A DNA stretch of 64,000 nucleotides from Gulosibacter molinativorax (GTDB lineage: Bacteria > Actinomycetota > Actinomycetes > Actinomycetales > Microbacteriaceae), in NCBI RefSeq assembly GCF_003010915.2, contig NZ_CP028426.1:2852001-2916000 (forward strand), written 5' to 3'. A model generated the notes under the pieces. The model was not told the origin of the DNA. It made no database searches and saw only the letters and a list, made by a program, of their open reading frames with translations. Each line of letters begins with the position of its first letter. Positions within the stretch are counted from its first letter, which is position 1. Shown here piece by piece: positions 34,688 through 42,748 of this stretch. Made by a program: the position numbers and the translations under genes.

Positions 34688-35718
34688 CTTCCCTGACGAT
34701 GCCCACGCAGCCCGCCCGCGAAGAGCGGCCGAAGCGACCCTCGGGCGTGGAGACGATGTCGATTGCCGGTGCGATCAATAACGCGCTTCGCGATTCGCTC
34801 GCGGAGGACCCGCGCGTCGTGATCTTCGGTGAGGATGTTGGCCCGCTCGGCGGCGTCTTCCGCGTCACCGACAAGCTCGCCGCCGAGTTCGGCGCCGACC
34901 GCGTGTGGGATGCGCCGCTTGCAGAGTCGGGGATCGTCGGCACCGCGATCGGCATGGCGATGTCGGGGATGCGCCCGGTCGTCGAGATGCAGTTTGACGC
35001 GTTCAGCTACCCGGCCTTCGAGCAGGTGCTCTCGCACGTCGCGAAGATGCGCAATCGCACGCGCGGCAACGTCGAGCTGCCGCTTGTGATCCGCATCCCG
35101 TATGGCGGCGGCATCGGCGGCGTCGAGCACCACTCCGATTCCTCGGAGGCCTACTGGGCCCACACTCCCGGGCTCACGGTCGTCACGCCCTCGAACGCGG
35201 CGGATGCGTACCGCCTCACTCGCGACGCGATCGCGTCGAACGACCCGGTGGTGATCTTTGAGCCGAAGCGCCGCTACTGGGCCAAGGGCGAGGTCGACCG
35301 CGACCACTCGCCGGCGCCGATGAACCGCGCGCGGGTGCTGCGCGAGGGCACCGACGCGACGCTGCTCGCCTACGGGCCGACCGTCGACGTCGCGCTCGAG
35401 GCCGCGCGACTCGGGGAGGATGAAGACCTCTCGCTCGAGGTCATCGACCTCCGCACGCTGTCGCCCTTCGACGACGAGACCGTCTCGGAATCGGTGCGCA
35501 AGACCTCGCGCGCGACCGTGATCCACGAGGCCGCGCAGTTCGGCGGCTACGGCGCCGAGGTTGTCGCGCGGGTGACCGAGCGCAACTTCTACTACCTGGA
35601 TGCGCCAGTGCTGCGCGTCACGGGCTTCGATGTGCCTTATCCGACACCGAAGCTCGAGGAATATTTCTTGCCGACCGCCGAGCGCGTGCTCGCCGCGATG
35701 GACCGTTGGGAGTGGTGA
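34684..35718 (+). CDS. Branched-chain 2-oxoacid (or pyruvate) dehydrogenase E1 beta subunit
   Basis: 344 residues; the ATG overlaps the E1alpha stop. Transketolase-like pyrimidine domain with GEDVGPLGGVFRVTDKL and DAPLAESGIVGTAIGMA, then the C-terminal domain (LLAYGPTVDVALEAA, VIDLRTLSPFDDETV). It completes the active site with E1alpha. Its TGA overlaps the E2 start (TGATG). Confidence 0.93.
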   Translation: MTSLTMPTQPAREERPKRPSGVETMSIAGAINNALRDSLAEDPRVVIFGEDVGPLGGVFRVTDKLAAEFGADRVWDAPLAESGIVGTAIGMAMSGMRPVVEMQFDAFSYPAFEQVLSHVAKMRNRTRGNVELPLVIRIPYGGGIGGVEHHSDSSEAYWAHTPGLTVVTPSNAADAYRLTRDAIASNDPVVIFEPKRRYWAKGEVDRDHSPAPMNRARVLREGTDATLLAYGPTVDVALEAARLGEDEDLSLEVIDLRTLSPFDDETVSESVRKTSRATVIHEAAQFGGYGAEVVARVTERNFYYLDAPVLRVTGFDVPYPTPKLEEYFLPTAERVLAAMDRWEW

Positions 35719-37370
35719 TGACGGAAACTCAGGAATTCATCCTGCCGGACCTCGGCGAGGGCCTCGTGGAGGCGACGATCGTCGAGTGGAAGGTCGCCGT
35801 GGGCGACGAGGTCACGATCGACCAGCTCGTGGTCGAGGTCGAATCGGCTAAGTCGGTCGTCGAGCTGCCGACGCCGTACGCGGGGCGCGTCGTCGCGCTC
35901 GGCGCGGGCGAAGGCGAGGTACTGAACGCGGGGCAGATGTTGCTCTCGGTTGCGCCCGCATCGTCGGGTGAGCCTGCCTCGACGGGTGAGCCCGCCTCGT
36001 CGGAGGCCGGAGCGACGGGTGAGCCTGTCGAAGCCCCGACCGAGCCGACCGAGGCCGCCACCGCCGACGCCGAACCAAACGACGGCCGCCCGGGCTCCGC
36101 GACCGACATCGGTCGCGGCTGGAGCGGTGAGGATGCGCAGGCAGCTTCCGCAGGCAGCGAGCCTTCAGACTCGGGCTCCGGCGCAGTGCTCGTTGGCTAC
36201 GGCACGAAGGAATCGAACGCGCGCCTGCGCCGCCCGGAGGGTGGCCGCTTCAAGCGCCGCCGCCAGCAGGCCGGAAGCAACTCCGTACAGGCAGCGGCAT
36301 CCTGCGAACCCGGCACCTCGTCCGGCCGCGCGGATCTCACGCACGCGGCGGCTGACCTCGCGCAAGCAACGAACACGCACGACAACCCAGCCGCGAGCGT
36401 CACGCTGATTGATGAGCGCCGCAACTCCCCGGTCATGTCGCCCCTCGTGCGCCGCGAGGCGCAGGCCGCGGGCTTCGACGCCCGGCACCTCCAGGGCAGC
36501 GGACCCGCGGGCCTCGTCGTCCGTGCCGACGTTCAACAGGCTGCGGCCGCGCTTGCAGGCGGGGCCGCGCCGCAGGCTCAGGCAGTCGCGCCGGTGACCC
36601 AGCTGCGGGCGCAACAGTCGCAGCTGGCGCGTGCCGTGCATCCTGCCGGCCAGGCGCCAGCTGCCGGACGCGAAGCCGCGGCCGACCACCGCATCCCCGT
36701 CGAAGGGATGCGCGCGATCGTCGCGGAGCACATGGCGCAGTCGCACGCGAGCGTGCCGAAGGCGACGATCTGGCTCGATGCCGACGTCACGCCCCTGCTC
36801 GAACTACGGAAGCAGCTGCAGGACAGCACCGGCGAGCGCTTTAGCCTCACGACGCTCATCGCGCGCATCGTCGTGGCGGGGCTCAAGCAGCATCCGCGAC
36901 TCAACGCATCCTTCGATGCGGCGGCGAACGAGATCGTCGAGCACGGGCGCATCAACCTGGGCATCGCGGCGCAGACGCCGCGTGGCCTGTCGGTGCCGGT
37001 CGTGCACGGCGCGAGCGAGATGAACCTGCGAGAGCTGCGCGACGGTATCGGCGAGCTCGTCGCCGAGGCGCCGCGGGGCAAGTATTCGCCGAGCCAGCTG
37101 CAGGGCGGCACGTTCACGCTCAACAACTACGGCGGCTTCGGTGTCGATGGCTCGAGCCCGATCATCAACTTGCCGCAGGCGGCGATGCTCGGCATCGGTC
37201 GGCTCAAGGAACGCCCCTGGGTCGTCGACGGCGAGCACGCGGTGCGCACCGTCATGACGGTGAGCTTCGTATTCGACCACCGCGTGTGCGACGGGGATGC
37301 GGCGAGCGCGTTCCTGACCTACGTCACCGATCGCATGGAACGGCCAGCCCTGTTATTCGCTGACCTGTAG
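35718..37370 (+). CDS. 2-oxoacid dehydrogenase E2, dihydrolipoamide acyltransferase
   Basis: ATG 35718 overlaps the E1beta stop; 550 residues. One lipoyl domain (about 5-78) with the lipoylated Lys in VESAKSVVEL, a long Ala/Pro/Glu linker (80-230), a peripheral subunit-binding domain (about 237-275: SPLVRREAQAAGFDARHL), a second linker, and the catalytic domain ending FDHRVCDGDAASAF with the catalytic His and Asp. The linker DNA at 35955-36040 has internal repeats matching a dispersed element (see repeat at 36014). No E3 gene lies nearby. Confidence 0.92.
   Translation: MTETQEFILPDLGEGLVEATIVEWKVAVGDEVTIDQLVVEVESAKSVVELPTPYAGRVVALGAGEGEVLNAGQMLLSVAPASSGEPASTGEPASSEAGATGEPVEAPTEPTEAATADAEPNDGRPGSATDIGRGWSGEDAQAASAGSEPSDSGSGAVLVGYGTKESNARLRRPEGGRFKRRRQQAGSNSVQAAASCEPGTSSGRADLTHAAADLAQATNTHDNPAASVTLIDERRNSPVMSPLVRREAQAAGFDARHLQGSGPAGLVVRADVQQAAAALAGGAAPQAQAVAPVTQLRAQQSQLARAVHPAGQAPAAGREAAADHRIPVEGMRAIVAEHMAQSHASVPKATIWLDADVTPLLELRKQLQDSTGERFSLTTLIARIVVAGLKQHPRLNASFDAAANEIVEHGRINLGIAAQTPRGLSVPVVHGASEMNLRELRDGIGELVAEAPRGKYSPSQLQGGTFTLNNYGGFGVDGSSPIINLPQAAMLGIGRLKERPWVVDGEHAVRTVMTVSFVFDHRVCDGDAASAFLTYVTDRMERPALLFADL
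36014..36036 (+). repeat. Family C repeat inside the E2 linker
   Basis: This 23-base stretch matches the reverse complement of the intergenic element at 60915-60937 in about 20 of 23 positions (CGACGGxTGAGCCxGTCGAA core). Shorter copies of GGGTGAGCC occur at 35967 and 35985 in the same linker. In E2 it encodes part of the low-complexity linker ATGEPVEA. Confidence 0.55.
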
Positions 37371-37439
37371 GGATACCCTGGAGGGATCGACATTGCGCTC
37401 GGCCAGCCCACTATCCGGGCTGGCCGGGCGGCCGAGGCC

Positions 37440-37505
37440 AGCTCAGCTGGCTGGGTAGCCGTAGGTCACTCACGCTGGCTGAGTAGCCGAAGGCGTATCG
37501 AAGCC
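37440..37505. repeat. Family A repeat upstream of the permease gene
   Basis: GGGTAGCCGTAGG and GGCTGAGTAGCCGAAGGCGTATCGAAG are two copies of the GAGTAG half-site. The gap of about 260 bases between E2 and the permease otherwise contains an inverted CAGCC/GGCTGG-rich stretch (37400-37450) that could act as a weak terminator. Confidence 0.65.
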
Positions 37506-37632
37506 CGCCATGACGGGCACACAATCCGGCCGAAACGGCCGACCTTTCGGGATCCCCGAGCCGCAGACCGCGTGCTCGGGCGCATCCCAACTATGCCAAT
37601 TTGCGGGCGAACCCCGCTTTGGAAGGAGCGCG

Positions 37633-39033
37633 ATGACTCACCCATCGCAGCAGCAAGACAGCATCGAAATCACGAAGACCGAGGGGCTGAAGCGCTCGCT
37701 GACGAGCCGCCAGCTATCGATGATCGGCCTCGGTGGCGCGATCGGTGCGGGCCTGTTTGTCGGCTCGGGCGAGGCGATCTCGGTTGCTGGCCCTGCCGTC
37801 GTGATCTCGTACATCGTCGCGGGCCTGATCGTGATCCTGATCATGTGGATGCTCGGCGAACTCGTCGCGGAGGACCCGCAGCCGGGCGCATTCTCGGTCT
37901 TCGCGGGCAAGGCGTTCGGCGCCGTCACGGGTGGAACCGTGGGCCTGCTGTATTGGTTCCAGCTCGTCGTCGTGATTGCAGCTGAGGCGACCGCGGCCGC
38001 GGCAATCGCGTCCGCCTGGCTACCGCAGGTGCATCAGGGCGTCTGGGCGCTCGGGTTCCTCGTCGTGCTCACCGCGGTGAACCTCTTGGGCGTGCGCAAC
38101 TACGGCAACTTCGAGTACTGGTTCTCGATCATCAAGGTGGTCGCGATTATCGCCTTCCTCGCTGCGGGCTTCGCGTTCCTCTTCGGCTGGTTCCCCGACA
38201 TCCAGTCGCCGGGCATGTCGAACTGGACCGAGCACGGCGGCTTCGCGCCAGGCGGGCTGCTCGGCATGTCGGCCGCGCTCCTGATCGTGATCTTCTCGTT
38301 CGGTGGCACCGAGGTCGTCGCGATCGCGGCGGCCGAGAGCGAGAACCCGGCCCAGGGTATCCGCAAGGCGGTGCGCTCGGTGATGTGGCGCATCCTCGTG
38401 TTCTACATCGGCTCGGTGTTCGTGATCATCTCGATCCTGCCGTGGAACTCGGAGGGCGTCGCGAGCGGCCCGTTCGTTGCGGTGCTGCAGCACCTGCGCA
38501 TCCCGGGCGCGGACGTGCTGATGTCGATCCTGATCGTGATCGCCCTGCTCTCGGCGCTCAACGCGAACCTGTACGGCTCCTCGCGTATGGCATTCTCGCT
38601 CGCGGAGCGCGGTTTTGCGCCGAAGCGACTGATGCGCCTCTCGGGCAGCGGCGTCCCGCGCTGGGCCGTGCTCGCATCGGTCGCGGTGGGCTTCATCACC
38701 GTGATCTTCAACTTCATCGCGGCGGATGCGGTGCTGCCGATCCTGCTGAACCTCGTCGGCTCGACGGTGCTCATGGTCTGGCTGTCGGTGCTCGCGTCGT
38801 ATTACATGCTGCGGGTGCGCGGCCGCGGCGGGAAGGATGCGAACGGCAACATGAATCTGCGGCCTGCGATCCTGACGCTCGGCGCCGCGGTGCTGCTCGG
38901 CGCGGTATTCGTGCTCGCGCTGCTGACGCCGGGACCGCGCGAGCAGCTGCTCGCGACCGTCTCGCTCACCGTCGTCTTCTTCGTGGCGCTGTGGCTCAGC
39001 GAGCGGCGCCGGAAGGCCGCCGCGATGCGCTAG
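37633..39033 (+). CDS. Amino-acid permease, APC superfamily (AAT type)
   Basis: GGAAGGAGC precedes ATG 37633; 466 residues and about twelve membrane helices. The N-terminus KRSLTSRQLSMIGLGGAIGAGLFVGSG is the substrate-binding helix 1 of the AAT family (GABA, aromatic or branched-chain amino acids), and FSFGGTEVVAIAAAESENP is helix 6. It imports amino acids with protons. Its position after the 2-oxoacid dehydrogenase fits amino-acid catabolism. Confidence 0.92.
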   Translation: MTHPSQQQDSIEITKTEGLKRSLTSRQLSMIGLGGAIGAGLFVGSGEAISVAGPAVVISYIVAGLIVILIMWMLGELVAEDPQPGAFSVFAGKAFGAVTGGTVGLLYWFQLVVVIAAEATAAAAIASAWLPQVHQGVWALGFLVVLTAVNLLGVRNYGNFEYWFSIIKVVAIIAFLAAGFAFLFGWFPDIQSPGMSNWTEHGGFAPGGLLGMSAALLIVIFSFGGTEVVAIAAAESENPAQGIRKAVRSVMWRILVFYIGSVFVIISILPWNSEGVASGPFVAVLQHLRIPGADVLMSILIVIALLSALNANLYGSSRMAFSLAERGFAPKRLMRLSGSGVPRWAVLASVAVGFITVIFNFIAADAVLPILLNLVGSTVLMVWLSVLASYYMLRVRGRGGKDANGNMNLRPAILTLGAAVLLGAVFVLALLTPGPREQLLATVSLTVVFFVALWLSERRRKAAAMR

Positions 39034-39069
39034 TCCGAGGCAGGCGCGGCGAAGACCCACAATTTGCGG

Positions 39070-39120
39070 CACAAATAGACCCTTGAGAGGGAGCATTTCA
39101 CTCTCAAGGGTCTATTTGTG
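39070..39120. terminator. Bidirectional terminator between permease and AspRS genes
   Basis: A perfect 20-bp inverted repeat (arms 39070-39089 and 39101-39120) with an 11-base loop. A-rich and T-rich outer ends (ACAAATAGAC / GTCTATTTGT) allow termination in both directions. Confidence 0.9.
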
Positions 39121-39159
39121 TCTCGTTTTGCCGAGGGCGGCCGGTGCGGGCGGAAAGCC

Positions 39160-40470
39160 CTACGGCTGCAGGCGGTTCGGGCCGCGGAAGAGGTACGTAA
39201 CCTCGCGCAGGTTCGGCTGGTGCAGCATCAGCATCAGCATGCGCGAGAGGCCCATGCCGAAGCCGCCGTGCGGGGGAGCACCGTAGCGGAAGAAGTCGAG
39301 GTAGAACTCGAGCGCCTTCGCGTCCATGCCCTTCTCGCCGATCTGCTCGGTGAGCACGTCGAGGCGGTGCTCACGCTGCGCGCCGGTCGAGATCTCCACG
39401 CCGTTCCAGACGAGGTCATACGACTTCGTGAGCTGCGCATCCGACTCGTGACGCATGTGGTAGAACGGGCGGATCGAGGCGGGGTAGTCGGTGAGGAACA
39501 CGAACTCGCTGCCGTGCTCTTCGAGGGCCCAGCGGCCGATCTCGCGCTCGCCCTCAGGGTCCATGTCGAGGTCCTGGCGCTCGAACTTGTGGCCGCGCGA
39601 CTCGACGATCTCACGAGCCTCGAGCAGCGGCACGCGCGGGAACGGGTTCTCGGGCAGGTTGATCTCGACATCGAAGAGGCGCTTGATGTCGTCGCCGTGG
39701 CGCTCCTTGACCGCGGTGAGCGCGGTGCGGATGAGCTCCTCCTGCATGTCCATGACGTCGGCGTGCGACTCGATCCAGGAGATCTCGGCATCGACCGAGG
39801 TGAACTCGGTCGCGTGGCGGGAGGTGAACGAGGGGTCGGCGCGGAACGCCGGGCCGATCTCGAAGACCTTGCCGAAGCCGGAGGACTGCGCCATCTGCTT
39901 GAAGAACTGCGGCGACTGCGCGAGGTAGGCGACGCCGTCGAAATACTCGACCTTGAAGAGCTCGGCGTTCGACTCCGAGGCGGTCGCCATGAACTTCGGC
40001 GTGAAGATCTCGATGTAGTCGCGGTCGTACCAATAGTTGCGCATCGCGTGGGTCATCGTGGTCTGCGCGCGGAACATCACGTTGTTGCGCTCGGTACGCA
40101 GGTCGAGGAAACGCCAGTCGAGGCGCTTGTCGATCGATGAGTCGTCGGCGATGGGGGTTTCGGGGTCGGCTTCCGAGTTCACGGTGATCGAGGAGACCTT
40201 GACCTCGAGGCCGCCGAGCTTGACGCGTTCGTCCTTCTTGAGGTCGCCCTCGACGGTGAGCATCGTGCCCTGGGCGAGGCCCGAGATGGTGTCGCTGATC
40301 TCTTCGCGACCCTCGCTGCGCGGATTTACGAGCTGGCAGGCGCCAGTCTCATCGCGGAGCACGACAAACTGCACCTTCTTTTGATCACGGACGGTGTCGA
40401 CCCAGCCCTGGATCTTGACGGGACCGTCTTCGAGAGCGGCGAGTGCGTTAATAAGGGTACGTTCAGTCAC
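39160..40470 (-). CDS. aspS: Archaeal-type aspartyl-tRNA synthetase, aspartate-tRNA(Asn) ligase
   Basis: 436 residues, far shorter than the bacterial type of about 590 because the GAD insertion domain is missing. An N-terminal OB fold (GWVDTVRDQKKVQF) binds the anticodon. The class II core has motif 2 in FRADPSFTSRHATEFTSVDAE and motif 3 in GGFGMGLSRMLMLML. Enzymes of this group in bacteria are usually non-discriminating and also charge tRNA-Asn for GatCAB. The transcript converges on the permease across the palindromic terminator. Confidence 0.92.
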   Translation of the reverse strand: MTERTLINALAALEDGPVKIQGWVDTVRDQKKVQFVVLRDETGACQLVNPRSEGREEISDTISGLAQGTMLTVEGDLKKDERVKLGGLEVKVSSITVNSEADPETPIADDSSIDKRLDWRFLDLRTERNNVMFRAQTTMTHAMRNYWYDRDYIEIFTPKFMATASESNAELFKVEYFDGVAYLAQSPQFFKQMAQSSGFGKVFEIGPAFRADPSFTSRHATEFTSVDAEISWIESHADVMDMQEELIRTALTAVKERHGDDIKRLFDVEINLPENPFPRVPLLEAREIVESRGHKFERQDLDMDPEGEREIGRWALEEHGSEFVFLTDYPASIRPFYHMRHESDAQLTKSYDLVWNGVEISTGAQREHRLDVLTEQIGEKGMDAKALEFYLDFFRYGAPPHGGFGMGLSRMLMLMLHQPNLREVTYLFRGPNRLQP

Positions 40471-40560
40471 TCGACTACCTTAGCCGCAGTGGGCGTTCGG
40501 CCGCACTCGGCGGCGGCACAAGAGGCGCGCTAAGAGGGGCGCGAACGTAGACTGGCAGTC

Positions 40561-41262
40561 ATGATCTCGCAGCGCATCCACCTCGTCCGTCACGGCGAGG
40601 TCTTCAACCCCGACGGCGTGCTCTACGGTCGCCTCCCGGGCTTCGGCCTGAGCGAGCGAGGGCACCGGATGGCAAAGCTCGCGGCGGATGACCTGGCCGA
40701 GCGGCAGGTGCCAGCCACGCGGCTCGTGGTGTCGCCTCTACAGCGCACCCGGGAATCGGCCCAGCCCATCGCGGATGCGCTTGGCCTCGAGATGATCATC
40801 GACGAGCGCGTCGTCGAACCATGGAACGAGTTCGAGGGCAAGCAGTTGCGCGGCAAGAAGTCGGCACTCAGACACCCATCGAACTGGCACCTTGTGACCC
40901 GGCCGTGGGTGCCGAGCTGGGGAGAGCCGTTCGTCGAGATCGCGGCGCGGATGCGTGAGGCGCTCCTCGAGCACGCGATGGACTCGAAGACGCAGGCGCG
41001 AAAATCAGCCTCGGCGAGTATTGACGGAGGACAATCGCTTCCAGCCGCAGATGTTATCGTGGTGTCTCATCAGCTGCCGATCTGGATGGTGCATCGGGCG
41101 GTTACCCATCAACCGCTGCCGCACAACCCGGCGAAGCGCCGCTGCTCGCTTTCGAGCATTACGGCGCTCGAGTACCACCCCGCAACCGGTTTCACCGAGG
41201 CCGCGTACCGCGAACCGGCGCTGACTGAACTCGCTTCTGCGACCGATCAGGGAGCCGTGTGA
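40561..41262 (+). CDS. Histidine phosphatase family protein
   Basis: 233 residues. The RHG motif is in HLVRHGEVFNP, followed by SPLQRTRESAQ and the second catalytic His in VVSHQLPIWM. It is a phosphoglycerate-mutase-like phosphatase of unknown substrate. Its stop overlaps the tlpA start (GTGTGA), and this gene opens the cytochrome c maturation operon, a common arrangement in Actinobacteria. Confidence 0.9.
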   Translation: MISQRIHLVRHGEVFNPDGVLYGRLPGFGLSERGHRMAKLAADDLAERQVPATRLVVSPLQRTRESAQPIADALGLEMIIDERVVEPWNEFEGKQLRGKKSALRHPSNWHLVTRPWVPSWGEPFVEIAARMREALLEHAMDSKTQARKSASASIDGGQSLPAADVIVVSHQLPIWMVHRAVTHQPLPHNPAKRRCSLSSITALEYHPATGFTEAAYREPALTELASATDQGAV

Positions 41263-41873
41263 CCAACCGTATTCGCCGCCACCGACGTGGCCTCACCGCC
41301 GTTGCGTTGGCTGTCGTCGCGACCCTCGCGCTCGCCGGCTGCGCGAATGACAGCTTCGCCGAACAGTACGCCGCCGACGCCGAACAGGGTTACGTCGCGG
41401 GCGACGGCTCGTGGGAGGTCTTCACCCCGGGCGAGCGCGCCCAGCCCGTGGCGTACGAGGGCGAGAGCGAGTCGGGCGACACAGTGACGAGCGCCGACTA
41501 CGCCGGCGAGGTCGTCGTCATGAACTTCTGGTACGCCGCGTGCCCGCCGTGCCGCGTCGAGGCGAAAGACCTCGAGCAGGTCAACCAGGACTTCGCCGAC
41601 CAGGGCGTCAACTTCCTCGGCGTCAACGTCTACGACCAGGCGCCCACGGCAGAGTCGTTCAACAAGGAATTCGGGATCACCTACCCGTCCATCCTCGACG
41701 TCGAATCCGCCTCGGTGCGCCTCGCGTTCTCCGACAACGTGCCGCCGCAGGCGATTCCCTCGACCCTCGTCATTGACCAGAACGGCTCGGTCGCGGCGGT
41801 CATCCGTGGCGTCGCCGACCCCTCGGTACTCACCGAAATGATCAATACCGTCCTCGAAGAGCAGGCCGCGTGA
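41259..41873 (+). CDS. TlpA/ResA-like thiol-disulfide reductase, lipoprotein
   Basis: 204 residues with a lipoprotein signal (LALAGC, lipidated C28). The thioredoxin domain has CPPC at 95-98 in FWYAACPPCRVEAKDL and the cis-Pro segment QAIPSTLVID. Anchored outside the membrane, it keeps the haem-binding CXXCH of apocytochrome c reduced, with electrons from CcdA encoded next (4-bp overlap). Confidence 0.93.
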   Translation: MTNRIRRHRRGLTAVALAVVATLALAGCANDSFAEQYAADAEQGYVAGDGSWEVFTPGERAQPVAYEGESESGDTVTSADYAGEVVVMNFWYAACPPCRVEAKDLEQVNQDFADQGVNFLGVNVYDQAPTAESFNKEFGITYPSILDVESASVRLAFSDNVPPQAIPSTLVIDQNGSVAAVIRGVADPSVLTEMINTVLEEQAA

Positions 41874-42748
41874 TCGCACAGCTCGCAGTCAGCGCCACGC
41901 TGGCCGCCGGCCCGGCGCTCGCGGCGAGCCCGGGGGAGACGATCATGACCGGGCAGCTGCTTGTCGCGCTGCCGCTCGCGTTTCTTGCCGGGTTCATCTC
42001 CTTTGCGTCGCCGTGCGTCCTCCCGGTGATTCCGGGCTACGTCGGGATGCTCGGCTCGGTCTCGACGGCCGATGACAGCAAGGCTGTGTCCGGCAAGGAT
42101 GCATCGGATCAGTCGGCGGCCGGGGCCGGCATGGCGGCTGGGACCGGTACCAAGACCCGGACGAAGGCCCCCGCGCGCAGCCGGGTCGCGCTCGGCGCGA
42201 CCCTCTTCGTGCTCGGCTTCTCGGTGATCTACGTGCTCACCGGGGCGATCTTCGGCCAGCTCGGCGTCTGGTTCATGCAGTACCAGGGTCCGATCATGCG
42301 CGTCCTCGGAGTTCTCGTGATCATCATGGGGCTCGTGTTCGTCGGCATGGCCGGCCCATGGCAGCGCACCGTGAAATTCAACAAGGCGCCCGCGGGACTC
42401 ATCGGCGCGCCCATCCTCGGTGCGATCTTCGGACTCGGCTGGGCGCCCTGCATCGGTCCCACGCTCGTCGCGATTCAGGCACTCTCGTTTGACACCGCAT
42501 CCCCGGGCCGTGGCGCGCTCCTCGCCTTCGTCTACTGCCTCGGCCTCGGCATCCCGTTCATCCTCGCCGCCGTCTTCTGGAACGCGGCCACCAACTGGGT
42601 GGGCTGGCTCAAGCGGAACATCCGTACCATCAACCTGATCGGTGGCGGCATCATCATCCTGATTGGCCTGCTCATGGTGCTCGGCATCTGGCAGCAGTTC
42701 GTCTCCTACATTGCAGCAATGCTCCCTGGTTATGTCGCGCCCATCTGA
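41870..42748 (+). CDS. ccdA: Cytochrome c biogenesis transmembrane protein CcdA
   Basis: GTG 41870 overlaps the tlpA stop; 292 residues, six membrane helices. The redox Cys pair is in FASPCVLPVIPGYVGML and GWAPCIGPTLVAI. It carries electrons from cytoplasmic thioredoxin to TlpA. An Ala/Gly/Lys-rich cytoplasmic loop (about 65-105) is longer than usual. The 3' end overlaps resB by 17 bases. Confidence 0.95.
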   Translation: MIAQLAVSATLAAGPALAASPGETIMTGQLLVALPLAFLAGFISFASPCVLPVIPGYVGMLGSVSTADDSKAVSGKDASDQSAAGAGMAAGTGTKTRTKAPARSRVALGATLFVLGFSVIYVLTGAIFGQLGVWFMQYQGPIMRVLGVLVIIMGLVFVGMAGPWQRTVKFNKAPAGLIGAPILGAIFGLGWAPCIGPTLVAIQALSFDTASPGRGALLAFVYCLGLGIPFILAAVFWNAATNWVGWLKRNIRTINLIGGGIIILIGLLMVLGIWQQFVSYIAAMLPGYVAPI

